Shown piece after piece: positions 42,795 through 52,497 of a DNA stretch of 64,000 bases. Every line of letters begins with the position of its first letter. Positions within the stretch are counted from its first letter, which is position 1. The notes below the pieces were generated by a model. It was given only the letters and a program-made list of their open reading frames with translations. It was not told the DNA's origin and did not search any database. Position numbers and translations under genes: made by a program. Source of the stretch: Asparagopsis taxiformis (Eukaryota > Rhodophyta > Florideophyceae > Bonnemaisoniales > Bonnemaisoniaceae); NCBI GenBank assembly GCA_030407315.1, contig JALQPE010001688.1:124001-188000 (forward strand). The letters run 5' to 3'.

Positions 42795-43227
42795 GGTGTA
42801 CGATAATGCGTGTCTTATGGGTTGGAAGATGTGGGGGAATTCAAGTTTTCAAGGAGATGTCGAAATGAGCTACACTAGAGGGTTGCATGAAATTTGAGGT
42901 TGGGGCGGTTTTCTTGAAAAATCTGCATATAAGAGGTAAATGACGGACTTGGGATCCTCATGGGGAAATTCGAAGCGAGATTCTGTTTCTGGGTTGCAGG
43001 TGGAATGACGATATTGCTGTACTCATGTTTGCTGGAAAGGCCATAGAGCTTAGCAGATCGAGCAATTACTATGTTTACATATGTTCAATGGGTTGAAGTT
43101 GGAGACGGATGAGTTGGGAGGCAGGGGTGTGGCGAAATTAAGTTGTGGAAAGAGAGTAATGTCACGATTGATACACCGAGTGAATGTGTGAAAGGGCATG
43201 ACAAACAGTGGGGCAAGTTAAGTGATG
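42795..43227. other. Intergenic region upstream of the intact ABC gene
   Basis: 433 bases between the ABC start and the ORMDL stop. No distinctive element seen. Confidence 0.4.
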
Positions 43228-43698
43228 TCATCGATTAATACCGAGAATGCGCACATTGTCCATTGCGGGGAGCTTTGCAATGAACACAACGACAAATGCG
43301 AGAAAGTTGACAAAGTGATAGAGACGATAGATAGGAGGGGTTGTTCGCACGGCAAGTAGATAAAGTACAAAGACAATAGCTGTGCAGAACTTACGACTGG
43401 GTGTGTTCTGCCAGCGGTGATCGAGCTGTTCCCACCAGGTCCGTCTATCGTTCGAGGGCTGGTTGAGGGCCCAGTAAGTTGGAAACGGGTTGCCCTTCAC
43501 CCAGTGAAAGATGTAAAAGGTAATGGCTGCGTGCAGAATGTTGACAAATGTCCATGCTTGAAAGTCTCGCAGACCGGGTGAAAGGCCGAGGAGTATGCGA
43601 ACGGTGGCGATAATTCCAATGTAAAATGCCCACGCAGCTGGGGCATTGAGCCATTCGACGCCGACGTCATCTGGCTGCGAGCCGTGGCCGGCCTGCAT
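43228..43698 (-). CDS. ORMDL: ORMDL sphingolipid regulator
   Basis: 156 residues from the Met at 43698 (MQAGHGSQPDDVGVEWLNAP), chosen because the length then equals typical ORMDL proteins (about 153); an in-frame Met 51 codons upstream adds non-conserved sequence. Family landmarks are NAPAAWAFYIGII, FTFYIFHWVKGNPF-like sequence (here ITFYIFHWVKGNPF), WWEQLDHRWQNTPSRKF and the C-terminal NVRILGINR. About four hydrophobic segments cross the ER membrane. ORMDL proteins bind and inhibit serine palmitoyltransferase and so set sphingolipid synthesis. Single exon. It is divergent from the NYN gene with 330 bases between the starts. Confidence 0.93.
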   Translation of the reverse strand: MQAGHGSQPDDVGVEWLNAPAAWAFYIGIIATVRILLGLSPGLRDFQAWTFVNILHAAITFYIFHWVKGNPFPTYWALNQPSNDRRTWWEQLDHRWQNTPSRKFCTAIVFVLYLLAVRTTPPIYRLYHFVNFLAFVVVFIAKLPAMDNVRILGINR

Positions 43699-44028
43699 CT
43701 GTTGCTGAGTGTGACAATAACGGTTGTTGTTGAAGATGTTGGAGCGTGGAAAGTCAGGTCGGTAAAAACGGAGGCACGGACGAGTATGTCTTGTTGACTG
43801 GCTGGCTGAAAGACGCTGGCACAAGGATAAAAATAAAAGTAGAAAATCCACAGCTGGGACAGACGGAAGGTATTACACTTGCAATTATTCCGCATCCTCG
43901 ATCTGGACCTGAAGCATGGACCATCGGACCAATCCTGTATGTTGATACGCTTCCCTGGACATGTAAACAGTACCAACTTGAAAGCCGCCCGTGTAACGGT
44001 TTGTTTTACACTCGTCTCGACCGTTGCT
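43699..44028. promoter_or_regulatory. Divergent promoter region between ORMDL and the NYN gene
   Basis: 330 bases between the chosen starts. It contains an A-rich GATAAAAATAAAAG at about 43826-43839, which could act as a TATA-like element for the NYN gene. Confidence 0.4.
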
Positions 44029-45219
44029 ATGCTGACAATCCGTCCACGCGCACTTCAGGCCGTCGTGGCCACAGTCGCCGTTGCCGTGTCCGTTCGATAT
44101 CTCCGACGTGTCTATCTCCAACTCTATGCCACCCCGCCACCGCCCAAGGAGGCCATTCCCCAACCTCCACCGCCGCGCACCAACGCCTCTCCCTTCGGCT
44201 GGATCGTGCTTTGGGACATTGAGAATGTAGCAGTTCCACGAAGAATATCCGGTCATACCTTTGTGAAAGCTTTGCGATCCCGTCTAGCCCAATGCCGTTC
44301 CACATCTGGCGAATATCCCATTCTGCGTATTCTAGCTGTTACCAATATGCTTCGCCTTCCAGTGCAACTGCGCAGTCAGCTGCTCGCCAATGGAGTCACG
44401 CTGCAACACGTTGATACAAAATCCCGTAAGGATGCAGCGGATAAAGCCCTCATTACTGAGCTTTGTCTGTTCACCCGAGAACACCCTCCCCCATTTGGCG
44501 TTGTGCTCATTTCTGGTGACGTAGACTTTGCCTATCCGCTCGCTCGAATCCGTAACATGGGCTACACTACCGTACTCATTGCTCCTCACTCTAATACGGG
44601 CTGTTCCTCCTTGTTGAGATGCATTCCAGATTTCTTTTGGTCTCTATATGATGATGTCCTCAACTTCTCCCAGGAGACACGTCCAACTGCGTTTATTGCG
44701 CAGCAAGATTCTTCAAAAGCGGCACCCTATGCGATGGAAGTGGATGCGTTGAAAGGGGAGGTCAAAGCGTTGAAGATGGAGTTGGTGCAAACCAAGCTCA
44801 ACGCTAAACCTTTGATTACGCAGTCAAATTATGGCAAAAAGCAACGAAACAAAAGAAGGTCCCAGAAACCATTTCGTTGTACAGACAATGAAAACTCAGT
44901 AGCAGAGCCCAAATGGCACCCACCATTGATTTTCAAGCCATTGAAAGCGAGCAATCGTGAAAGAAATGCACCAAGGCCGAGCAAAGTAATTTTGCAACGT
45001 CAAAACCAGACACTGCAGAGTCAGGTCCTAGCAGTAGAGCCGAAGAAGGGCACTCAGAGGGCACCTACGAGTCAACAGAAGCGTTCAAACGTTTTTAGAG
45101 GCAGTCAGTTGACGTTGCTATGTATTGCATGCATCCCTCACGTTCTTTTTGTCGTTTTATTCATTTATATACGTAATGGACTGCGGCTACAACATTTGAG
45201 AAAGTCGAAGGGCAACTGA
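44029..45219 (+). CDS. Membrane-anchored NYN (PIN-like) RNase-domain protein
   Basis: 396 residues from the Met at 44029, which places a signal-anchor (about residues 8-22) at the N-terminus; an in-frame Met at 43879 would add 50 residues. The NYN domain runs from WIVLWDIENVAVP (first acidic residues) through HVDTKSRKDAADKALITEL to VVLISGDVDFAYPLARI and TTVLIAPHS, like the limkain-b1/MARF1 type. The conserved Asp residues of the metal-dependent nuclease site are present. A short coiled coil (MEVDALKGEVKALKMEL), a basic linker and a second hydrophobic segment near the C-terminus (LLCIACIPHVLFVVLFIYI) follow. NYN domains cleave RNA. Two membrane segments suggest action at an organelle or ER surface (inference). 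Single exon. Confidence 0.82.
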   Translation: MLTIRPRALQAVVATVAVAVSVRYLRRVYLQLYATPPPPKEAIPQPPPPRTNASPFGWIVLWDIENVAVPRRISGHTFVKALRSRLAQCRSTSGEYPILRILAVTNMLRLPVQLRSQLLANGVTLQHVDTKSRKDAADKALITELCLFTREHPPPFGVVLISGDVDFAYPLARIRNMGYTTVLIAPHSNTGCSSLLRCIPDFFWSLYDDVLNFSQETRPTAFIAQQDSSKAAPYAMEVDALKGEVKALKMELVQTKLNAKPLITQSNYGKKQRNKRRSQKPFRCTDNENSVAEPKWHPPLIFKPLKASNRERNAPRPSKVILQRQNQTLQSQVLAVEPKKGTQRAPTSQQKRSNVFRGSQLTLLCIACIPHVLFVVLFIYIRNGLRLQHLRKSKGN

Positions 45220-45258
45220 CGCTTGGAATGTAGATACCTACTTGAATATCACAACTTG

Positions 45259-46221
45259 TTAGGAAGTTGTCTGCAGTGGCGTGGTTTCTCGTTGCAATGC
45301 TAAGCGGCGTAATTGTATGATCGTTTCAAGAGCAGATTCAGTACCCAGAAAGCCGCGGTGCTGCATAAGAGTCCATGAGGGCTGTGTTTTCAACGCTTCG
45401 AGAACACTTGGATGGGTAACGCCCGGCAAGAAGGACCTCCCCACAAGGGCTCCAAGCTCGAGGTCGTTGTCGTCGTCAAACATAGCAACTGAGTCCTCTG
45501 GCTTGAAGTTGCGTATTTGCAAAATGTGACGCGCAGCATTGGCCTTACCAGATGAATCTGGATAGATGTCGGCCTTACCTAGATTGAAAGAGCTAGTAAG
45601 ATTACGAGCGCTCAATTCGCGGGCAACGACAGCTTTGAAGTCATCCGCTGTTTTGCCAGTGCTCTTGTTGACGTCGACTCGGAAATTTGTAACATAGTAT
45701 CTAGAATCGATGTTCCATCCATCGTTTAGTAGGATATTGTATAATGACCAGAGAGATCCCTGTCGTTGCTCAGGCGGAGGAAGATCTGGCAGTATTTCAG
45801 TTCGGTCTAGTACAGGGCCGATTTGATTGGCAAATTGGTCGGTCCATGTTGGTTCCAAATTACCGTCTTTTAGCATTCTGCCTCCGTTTTCGAAGAATTC
45901 ATAGTCAGCCGGTGGCAATTTAGCTCTCCGAGCAATGTATGTGGAAGAACGCGCGCCTGTAATGATGACGAAGCAAACGCCTAAGTCGCGTAGCGTTTCG
46001 ATGAGCTGTTTAGTCTTGACAGATAGATACGACTTGCCCCCGGTCATTGAAGTCAAAATGACACATTCCCGGAGCTCGCCAGAATGTTTGTATTTGATTT
46101 TTGCCGTTTGAGTCACATCATCCTCTTCTACAATGTCCGCATATTCGTTGAATTCCTTCGGATAATGAACTATCGTCCCGTCGAGGTCGGAGAAGAGAAC
46201 ATGCACCTTGTTTTCTTCCAT
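45259..46221 (-). CDS. HAD-superfamily phosphatase (sucrose-phosphatase/Cof type)
   Basis: 320 residues from the Met at 46221 (MEENKVHVLFSDLDGTI), taken as start because the HAD nucleophile motif D-x-D-G-T follows directly; a Met 11 codons upstream is also possible. Motif II is VIITGARSSTY, the motif III Lys lies in LGKADIYPDSSGKANAARHIL, and motif IV is AMFDDDNDLELG. The cap arrangement between motifs II and III (subclass IIB) matches sucrose-6-phosphate phosphatase and Cof-like sugar phosphatases. The substrate is probably a sugar phosphate; red algae make floridoside and digeneaside rather than sucrose as main photosynthate, so the exact substrate is open. No targeting signal. Single exon. 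It converges with the NYN gene, 39 bases apart. Confidence 0.85.
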   Translation of the reverse strand: MEENKVHVLFSDLDGTIVHYPKEFNEYADIVEEDDVTQTAKIKYKHSGELRECVILTSMTGGKSYLSVKTKQLIETLRDLGVCFVIITGARSSTYIARRAKLPPADYEFFENGGRMLKDGNLEPTWTDQFANQIGPVLDRTEILPDLPPPEQRQGSLWSLYNILLNDGWNIDSRYYVTNFRVDVNKSTGKTADDFKAVVARELSARNLTSSFNLGKADIYPDSSGKANAARHILQIRNFKPEDSVAMFDDDNDLELGALVGRSFLPGVTHPSVLEALKTQPSWTLMQHRGFLGTESALETIIQLRRLALQRETTPLQTTS

Positions 46222-46254
46222 AACGATGGATTTTCGGAAACAATGCTGCAACAA

Positions 46255-46647
46255 ACTACCACTTTGTTACTACCCGAAGATACGGATGTTGCCTGTACCA
46301 CACGGCTTGACATAATTAGATGTTTGTCAATTTCTGGTATGGAATCCGATATTTGACGACTTACAAATTGTACGGTATCGAGTGGATGTGACCTCTCTGA
46401 GATCGAGACTACTTTCACGTCAGAGTACCATTCACTTCTCGCGGACGAGAATTCGAAACATTTACGGACAACGGCAATAACATCAGAAAGACGTCCAGCA
46501 ATACCTACCATATAAAATATTCAGAGAGCATACAAGCGGCGGCTTAGGGCGAGCAGCCCAAATTTACGAAACTTATGATGTACAGGTGTTTCCTAAACGC
46601 ACAGTGCTTCATCTTGCAGTTTTGTGATGTCGGAACGAACGCACCCT
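46255..46647. other. Intergenic region upstream of the HAD gene
   Basis: About 390 bases. A 113-codon minus-strand frame (46511-46170) overlaps the HAD start in another frame and has no motif; it may be a leader frame or chance. Confidence 0.4.
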
Positions 46648-48093
46648 CTATTCGTATATCCTGCTGTGAAATACGGCGTTTCGCAGAGCCTCATTCTCTG
46701 CTGTAAGATTTCTCTCCCGTTCTTCAAGAGCAGGAACAACCACTGTCTTCAACTTTTTCAGTTCTTGTGTCTTCTCCTGAAGAGCTTTCTTACGCTGTGC
46801 ATTTGCTCGAGCAGCGCTTTCTCTATTTCGAATCTTGCGCATATGTAACACAGACTCTCTGTCCAGATCGTCTTCATTCCTGACCCGCATGGTTCTTCCC
46901 GGAGAATCAGCGCTGCCGTGCTGTGAATCTGAACTGCTTTCATGATTCGGCGATGCACTCGCAGAACCGCCATCTATTCTTCTTCGCCTTCTAGCAGGCG
47001 ATATACGTATCTCCATATCATCTTCATCCAGAAAATTCACCTCAAGCACAGTGCTCTTTCGCACTGGCTCATTTGTTTTAAGTAGCAGCAGACGAGAATT
47101 TGTACGTGGGCTGATTCCGAAGAGGGATTCCGTTCGACGCGGAGTTATCACGAGATTGACATTTTTCTTCAAACTCTGTGTGAAGCGCTTTCTGAGCTCG
47201 AAATGGCCGTGTCGCACATCAATATAAACCGGTACCAGCTCTTTATAGTGCTGTTCCGGTACCGTAGCGTATCTAGTTTTGACGACGACACCGAAGTAAC
47301 CACCTCGAAAGCGGCGGTATAGTGAAGCAACATTAACCAACGGTCGAGGAGCCGTCGGGTCGCCAGATAGTCTATTGGAGATTCCGGAACATGGCGGTGG
47401 AAGGGTGGCCATTGAAGAGCCGATGCCACACAGTCGACAGTCTCGTCGCTCGTAGAAGGAGTTTTGCAGAAGCACATTGGTAGGGGCTTGGCCATCTGGT
47501 GGCGCTTGGAACAGCATCAACTCTCTGACACGCTCGCACTTTAAAATGCTCTGAATCCAGCCCACAACCATGATGTTGTCTCTCCAGCCGCAGGCGAATA
47601 CTTCACCTGTCTCGTCCTCCATTGCGAAGCGCCCGACCTGCAATGGGGGCACACGGTTATCGCCGCCATCTTCTCGCTGATAGGTAACGTCGAGGTAGCA
47701 CAAGCCGACGGTGAATTGGTTGATGGTTTGGTAGGGGACGAGGAACCAGTGATTGGACACGGCGGGAGACACAGCAATTGTGCCGTTGAAAGGATCAAAG
47801 TCCTGAATTCGAAATATGGTGCTGCACTCTGTGGTGCTCTTGTATAAAGCTTCGTCGTCTATTGCCTCCATTTCAGGCCGGGAGTAGAGCCAATCGTGCA
47901 GTATACCGCCCATGTCCGGAAGACGAAAAATATTTTGGCGACTTCGTTGACCGGGTAGTTCGAAATTTCCTGTATGGGGGGTGGTGATCGCGGTGCTGGT
48001 CACGGCCCAGGAAGGCGCGTGGGATGAAACGCTTTTGGTCGCAAGTGTTGCGTGCTCCGCTAACGGCACCATGTGCATGGAGAGAGCGGCCAT
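46648..48093 (-). CDS. bZIP transcription factor with a large unknown N-terminal region
   Basis: 481 residues. The C-terminal 63 residues form a bZIP: basic region RKIRNRESAARANAQRKK (from residue 419, with the N-x-x-x-A-A-R core) and a leucine zipper of about four heptads. The preceding linker is basic then Ser-rich (ISPARRRRRIDGG, SASPNHESSSDSQHGS), giving nuclear signals. Residues of about 55-345 form a long ordered domain with many hydrophobic and aromatic residues (GTIAVSPAVSNHWFLVPYQ, GEVFACGWRDNIMVVGWIQS, FRGGYFGVVVKTRYATVPEQ), which I do not recognise. A regulator of transcription that dimerises through the zipper is a safe role; its target genes are unknown. Single exon. Confidence 0.85.
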   Translation of the reverse strand: MAALSMHMVPLAEHATLATKSVSSHAPSWAVTSTAITTPHTGNFELPGQRSRQNIFRLPDMGGILHDWLYSRPEMEAIDDEALYKSTTECSTIFRIQDFDPFNGTIAVSPAVSNHWFLVPYQTINQFTVGLCYLDVTYQREDGGDNRVPPLQVGRFAMEDETGEVFACGWRDNIMVVGWIQSILKCERVRELMLFQAPPDGQAPTNVLLQNSFYERRDCRLCGIGSSMATLPPPCSGISNRLSGDPTAPRPLVNVASLYRRFRGGYFGVVVKTRYATVPEQHYKELVPVYIDVRHGHFELRKRFTQSLKKNVNLVITPRRTESLFGISPRTNSRLLLLKTNEPVRKSTVLEVNFLDEDDMEIRISPARRRRRIDGGSASASPNHESSSDSQHGSADSPGRTMRVRNEDDLDRESVLHMRKIRNRESAARANAQRKKALQEKTQELKKLKTVVVPALEERERNLTAENEALRNAVFHSRIYE

Positions 48094-49431
48094 GGCGGCG
48101 GAGATTGAGTTTGCGCGCGGTGAAGCGGGAGATGAAGTTGGATGAGGGTGCAGCGAGTAGGCGGGGTGTTATAGTACAGCTGATAGGCGCACAGGACGAC
48201 AGGGCTTTCCGCGTCATCAGCAAGTGTCGGGTACGATATATACGCGCTGTGTACAGGACATTATGGACGTTGGGAGAAGTGGAGAAATCTGAAGATGTGT
48301 CATAAAAATCTTGGTGAGATTTGACACGTTCTTCCAGTGTTGCGTCCAGACACGAATGGCGAATCGGATTTAAACTTATACTCTTCCGTACAACACCGCA
48401 CTTTTGTACTTGTGATTATCACCAGTTATCGATGCTCTGCACCACCCTGCTGGCAGTGCTGTAATTGAAGGCGAGCCAAACTCAATAGGCAGGCGACGGC
48501 TCCGCTTTTCACTGCTGCATCTCTCGTGTTTCAACAATGGTGCAACTATGCCACGCCTGTGTTCTATCTCATTGAATCACATCGCTGCCGGGACGCATCC
48601 CTACGTAATACGCTCATCATCAGCCGCCATGACGTGACACACCTCTGACTGTCATGTAGAGGACCGACAGTCTAGCCGATGCATATGCAAACTAATTAAT
48701 GTAATTCAGTCTTCTCTCCCGCTGCCATAGGTGAAATCAAGAGGAGCAGATGGCTTCTCAGGACGGGATGTTGTGCTGACACACTGCGGGCCATGTCGAA
48801 GTAGAATGACATGCTGTGAATAGCTGTGTGCCCAGTCATCGAATATTGCCACGCCGCGTATTTTGAACTGTCGTTTCGTGCAATAGATCTATGGACAAAA
48901 AGTCAAGTCGTCCTGGAAAGAGAAGCGAAACATTGCGTTGGGCAGAAGCCATCTTTGCTGTGATTGTTCTCATGGCTCGTTTGACCAACTGCAAAGTAAC
49001 ATATGTTGGTTTTGACGACAGCTGGAGAATTGAATTGTCTTTTGAAATCGGCAATGACGAGTCTTCTATGAAGGCCATTGCCCATTTCGCAGCGGCGCCC
49101 CCCTGATGTCATCAAGGAGAAAACAATATGCCAAGTCTGCGACTCTGTCAACGACCGGAAAACAAGGCCCTGTTGCAGGCCCCATCGCACTGATTTGTGA
49201 TTTCTTGTTTCTCTTTCGCATTTTTGGGAAAAATGTGAATAATTTCCAAACCTTGAAACTTTTAACTGTATACTGTAATGCCCATCATCTGCGAGCCAGC
49301 ATGTCGCCAGCACTACGAAACTTGGCACCAGTGCAATCTCAACCAAGCCTGAGCTACATAACGTCAGATTATCCGGTTGCTCCCCATAGTTCTGCCCCCC
49401 CACCATACCGATCACCCTATTTCGATACGCC
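48094..49431. other. 1.3-kb intergenic region
   Basis: No supported gene. Frames of up to 183 codons on the minus strand (48903-49454) overlap the start of the HAT gene and lack motifs. TACTGTA is at 49271. It should hold the divergent promoters of the bZIP and HAT genes. Confidence 0.45.
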
Positions 49432-52400
49432 ATGAATGCATTCGTCTCAACCACAACATCCTTCCTTTCAACAAAACTTCAGCGCTCTCAACATTATGTC
49501 CCTCGCCGATGCCGTCCCCAACATTGCTCCCAGCCCTATGCTTCTGCCAATTGGCCTGCGTTGTCGCGTCGTGCCAGACAAACTCTCTCACAGCTCACAG
49601 AAACTGCAAATCCAGCCACCTACGCTGCCCAGCTCCGCGCAAGCGTCGATGCAGACCCAGAAAACCCCTTCCTATGGCACGCACTCGCCAAACATCTCGC
49701 GACTAATCCCGGCGCAGCCATCGACGTTCTCAAACAAGCTGTCGACATAGTACCAACTGGCTCACGTGGTGGACTCTTTGAATTCTGGGGCTCAATTCTC
49801 GTCCGCCAGGGTAGTTGTCAACAAGCAATCACTGTATTTCTGCGTGGTTTGCGCTCCGATCCATACGCCCCGCTGTACATATCGTTGGCAAATGCATATG
49901 CGGCTGAAGGGAACATCGATCAAGCACGCGAAACTCTCCGCTTTGCCACGTGCAAATTTCCCTATCAAGCATCCCTTTGGCGCGCGTGGGCTATGCTTGA
50001 AGCGCAAAATGGTGCCCCGTTTGACGCACGTGACAAGTTTCGAAAAGCTGTAGATGCTGATTTGCGTGATGTTCGGGCGTGGAGAATGCTCATTCAGTCC
50101 GAGAGTCGCTGTGGTGCAAGTCAAAATGCTATTGCTGACTTGTTGCGAAGGGCGCTTATGTCTTGTCCCAATGATGTGCCTTTTCGTCTGCAGCTTGCGC
50201 AGATCGAGGAGAATCGAAGAGGTGTTGCAGCTGCCAAGGCTATTTTACAATTTCCAGCTGCTGAGTCTGACATGATGACGTTGCGCGCTTTGGCTAAACT
50301 CGAAGCACAGGAGCAAAATTACGAAAAAGCTCGTAGGCTATATCGCAAAGCTGCACAATTAGAAATGGGTAAGGATACACCACAGAAACAGTCTCCAAAC
50401 AAATTTCGGAGAAAGTTGAAGAGGAAGACAACAGTCAAATCTTTGCACGCATGGGCTCTAATGGAGGCACGCATTGGAAATGTTGATGCTGCTCGATCCA
50501 TTCTAGATGAAGCTCTTGGTACATCTCCTACCGATGCTGTGATCTGGAGGGCTATTGGAGAACTGGAGTCTCGTGAACGTAACTTTGATCGCGCGCGAAA
50601 AGCATTTAAGAATGCAGTTGCTCTTGATCCCCAAGACATGCGTCTTCTTCTTGCATGGGGCAAGACTGAAGCACTAGCAGGCGACTTGTCACGGGCTGAA
50701 ATGCTTGTGGAACGAGTGGCTAGATCGGCTGATGTCAAAGATTACGAATCGGACTTACATCCGAAAGAGAAAGGTGATGATCCAGATTCTACCGAAGAAT
50801 CGACTGAGGATCAAATAGAAGGAGACTGGCAATCTCAAATTTCAAATTCTGGTATTAGTGAAGAGTACAATGTTTCATCTGAAGTATTAGCAGATGCGTT
50901 ACGTGAGTGGGCCATTCTAGCCTCGCGGGACGGGAGATTCAAGGAAGCCATCAACTTTTTCCATCGTGCTTGCAGGTTGGTGCCTGAACATGCATCTGGG
51001 TGGAGACTTCTGGCATCGCAAGTTCTCCGGGAGGAAGGTATAGAAGCAGTGAGAAAGGTATATGAGGAGGGTATTTCAAAAGTACAAAATGATGCACAAC
51101 CAAGACTCTTGCACTGGTGGGGTCAGGACGAGCGAGCGAAAGGGAATTTTGACGAGGCGCGTACCTTGTTTCGTCGCGCGACAAGTGCCAATCCCAGTTA
51201 TATGTCAGCATGGTTGAGTTGGGGTTTGATGGAAAAGGGTTTGGGAAAAGTGGAAACAGCATGTGAGATATTTGAAGAAGCATCCGAAAAAGCGGAACGG
51301 GATATTGTACGAGCCCCATTCATCTTCCAGGCGTGGGGGCGCGTGGAAGAGCTTGAGCGCGGTCGTGTAGAAGTTGCAGCGGATGTTTTTAAGCGAGGCA
51401 TTAATGTTGTACCACGCTGTGGGTCACTTTGGACCGCATGGGGTCTTCTTGAAGAGCGACGCGGAAACTTGGGCAAGGCGCGGGAATATTTTGAAAGGGC
51501 CACGTTTGTAGAACCTACGCACGGCTCAGCGTGGCATAGTTGGGCACTACTTGAGGCGCGCCAATGCAATTACAAGCAGGCAAGCAATCTATATCAGTGT
51601 GGCAATGAGTTGGACCCTACAAATTCCTCACTATTGGCGTCATGGGCGATGATGGAGGGCAAGGAACTTGGGAAAACGGAGCGCGGACGTGATTTGTTCG
51701 AAAGAGCTACTGCGGCCGATCCACTGTACAGCCCTGCATGGCATTCGTGGGGATGTCTGGAAATGAATGTTGGTAACTACGAAAAAGCTCGACAGCTATT
51801 CTTGAAATCGGCAAGCTTGCGGTCTGACGATCCTTCTCCACTACACACGCTTGGAGTGTTGGAAGCAGAACACTGCAATAACAATAATGCGGCCATTGAA
51901 AATTGGCGGAAGGCGATTAGCATGATGCCAGGGCACGCGCTGAGCTATCAGTCATGGGCATTGCTGGAGGGTCGGTCTCGTGGGAATCTGAATGAGGCAC
52001 GAAAGTTGTTTCGGGAAGGTATCGAACATGAAGTACAAAGCAAAGCTAACATTGGGCTACTGCTGCAATCGTGGGCGGGGCTCGAAGAACGACATGGAAA
52101 CTTTGACCAAGCACGTTCGCTACTACGTAAAGCACTCGACGTGGAACGACGACGGGCGGAAACATGGTTGTCACTTGCATTGCTGGAGAAAGCACGTGGA
52201 AATCGGGAAAGTGCAAGACGATTGTTGGAAGATGGAGTCGAAGTTGTGTCGCCTGCAGCGAATTGTGCCGCGCTTTTTGTAGCATGGGCTACCCTGGAAG
52301 CGGAAGCGGGAGATATGGAATATGCGAGGGAAATTTTTGCGAGAGCGGTACGGGTGAACCCAAGTAATAGCAAAACGTGGAAGAGCTATGCAGCGGTCGA

Positions 52401-52497
52401 AGGCAAATTTGGTGACGAAGTGAGAGCTGCACAGATCCGGATGTCAGGTGAGGCTTTGGTTGAGGAAAGAGATGTACTGGATGGATTGGTAGAGTGA
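49432..52497 (+). CDS. HAT/TPR repeat protein, Mbb1/HCF107-like, plastid-targeted
   Basis: 1021 residues. The start MNAFVSTTTSFLSTKLQ has the A-F-V plastid motif and is followed by a basic, Ser-rich presequence. From about residue 75 to 1000 the protein is a chain of roughly 20 half-a-TPR (HAT) repeats with the pattern W-x-x-W/L-x-x-x-E-x-x-x-G-N-x-x-x-A-R-x-x-F-x-x-A/G, for example ERNFDRARKAFKNAVALDP and GNLGKAREYFERATFVEP. An acidic insert lies around residues 440-480. HAT proteins bind RNA or RNPs. In green algae and plants Mbb1/HCF107 stabilise psbB/psbH transcripts in the plastid, which fits the presequence. The nuclear splicing factor PRP6 also has HAT repeats but would not have this start. 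Single exon, 3.1 kb. Confidence 0.88.
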   Translation: MNAFVSTTTSFLSTKLQRSQHYVPRRCRPQHCSQPYASANWPALSRRARQTLSQLTETANPATYAAQLRASVDADPENPFLWHALAKHLATNPGAAIDVLKQAVDIVPTGSRGGLFEFWGSILVRQGSCQQAITVFLRGLRSDPYAPLYISLANAYAAEGNIDQARETLRFATCKFPYQASLWRAWAMLEAQNGAPFDARDKFRKAVDADLRDVRAWRMLIQSESRCGASQNAIADLLRRALMSCPNDVPFRLQLAQIEENRRGVAAAKAILQFPAAESDMMTLRALAKLEAQEQNYEKARRLYRKAAQLEMGKDTPQKQSPNKFRRKLKRKTTVKSLHAWALMEARIGNVDAARSILDEALGTSPTDAVIWRAIGELESRERNFDRARKAFKNAVALDPQDMRLLLAWGKTEALAGDLSRAEMLVERVARSADVKDYESDLHPKEKGDDPDSTEESTEDQIEGDWQSQISNSGISEEYNVSSEVLADALREWAILASRDGRFKEAINFFHRACRLVPEHASGWRLLASQVLREEGIEAVRKVYEEGISKVQNDAQPRLLHWWGQDERAKGNFDEARTLFRRATSANPSYMSAWLSWGLMEKGLGKVETACEIFEEASEKAERDIVRAPFIFQAWGRVEELERGRVEVAADVFKRGINVVPRCGSLWTAWGLLEERRGNLGKAREYFERATFVEPTHGSAWHSWALLEARQCNYKQASNLYQCGNELDPTNSSLLASWAMMEGKELGKTERGRDLFERATAADPLYSPAWHSWGCLEMNVGNYEKARQLFLKSASLRSDDPSPLHTLGVLEAEHCNNNNAAIENWRKAISMMPGHALSYQSWALLEGRSRGNLNEARKLFREGIEHEVQSKANIGLLLQSWAGLEERHGNFDQARSLLRKALDVERRRAETWLSLALLEKARGNRESARRLLEDGVEVVSPAANCAALFVAWATLEAEAGDMEYAREIFARAVRVNPSNSKTWKSYAAVEGKFGDEVRAAQIRMSGEALVEERDVLDGLVE

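Noticed and set aside
46170..46511. 113-codon minus-strand frame upstream of the HAD gene
   Set aside because: Different frame from the HAD protein, no motif, and HAD homologues start at the D-x-D-G-T segment; kept only as a possible leader frame.
48903..49454. 183-codon minus-strand frame
   Set aside because: Overlaps the start of the well-supported HAT gene on the other strand and lacks motifs.
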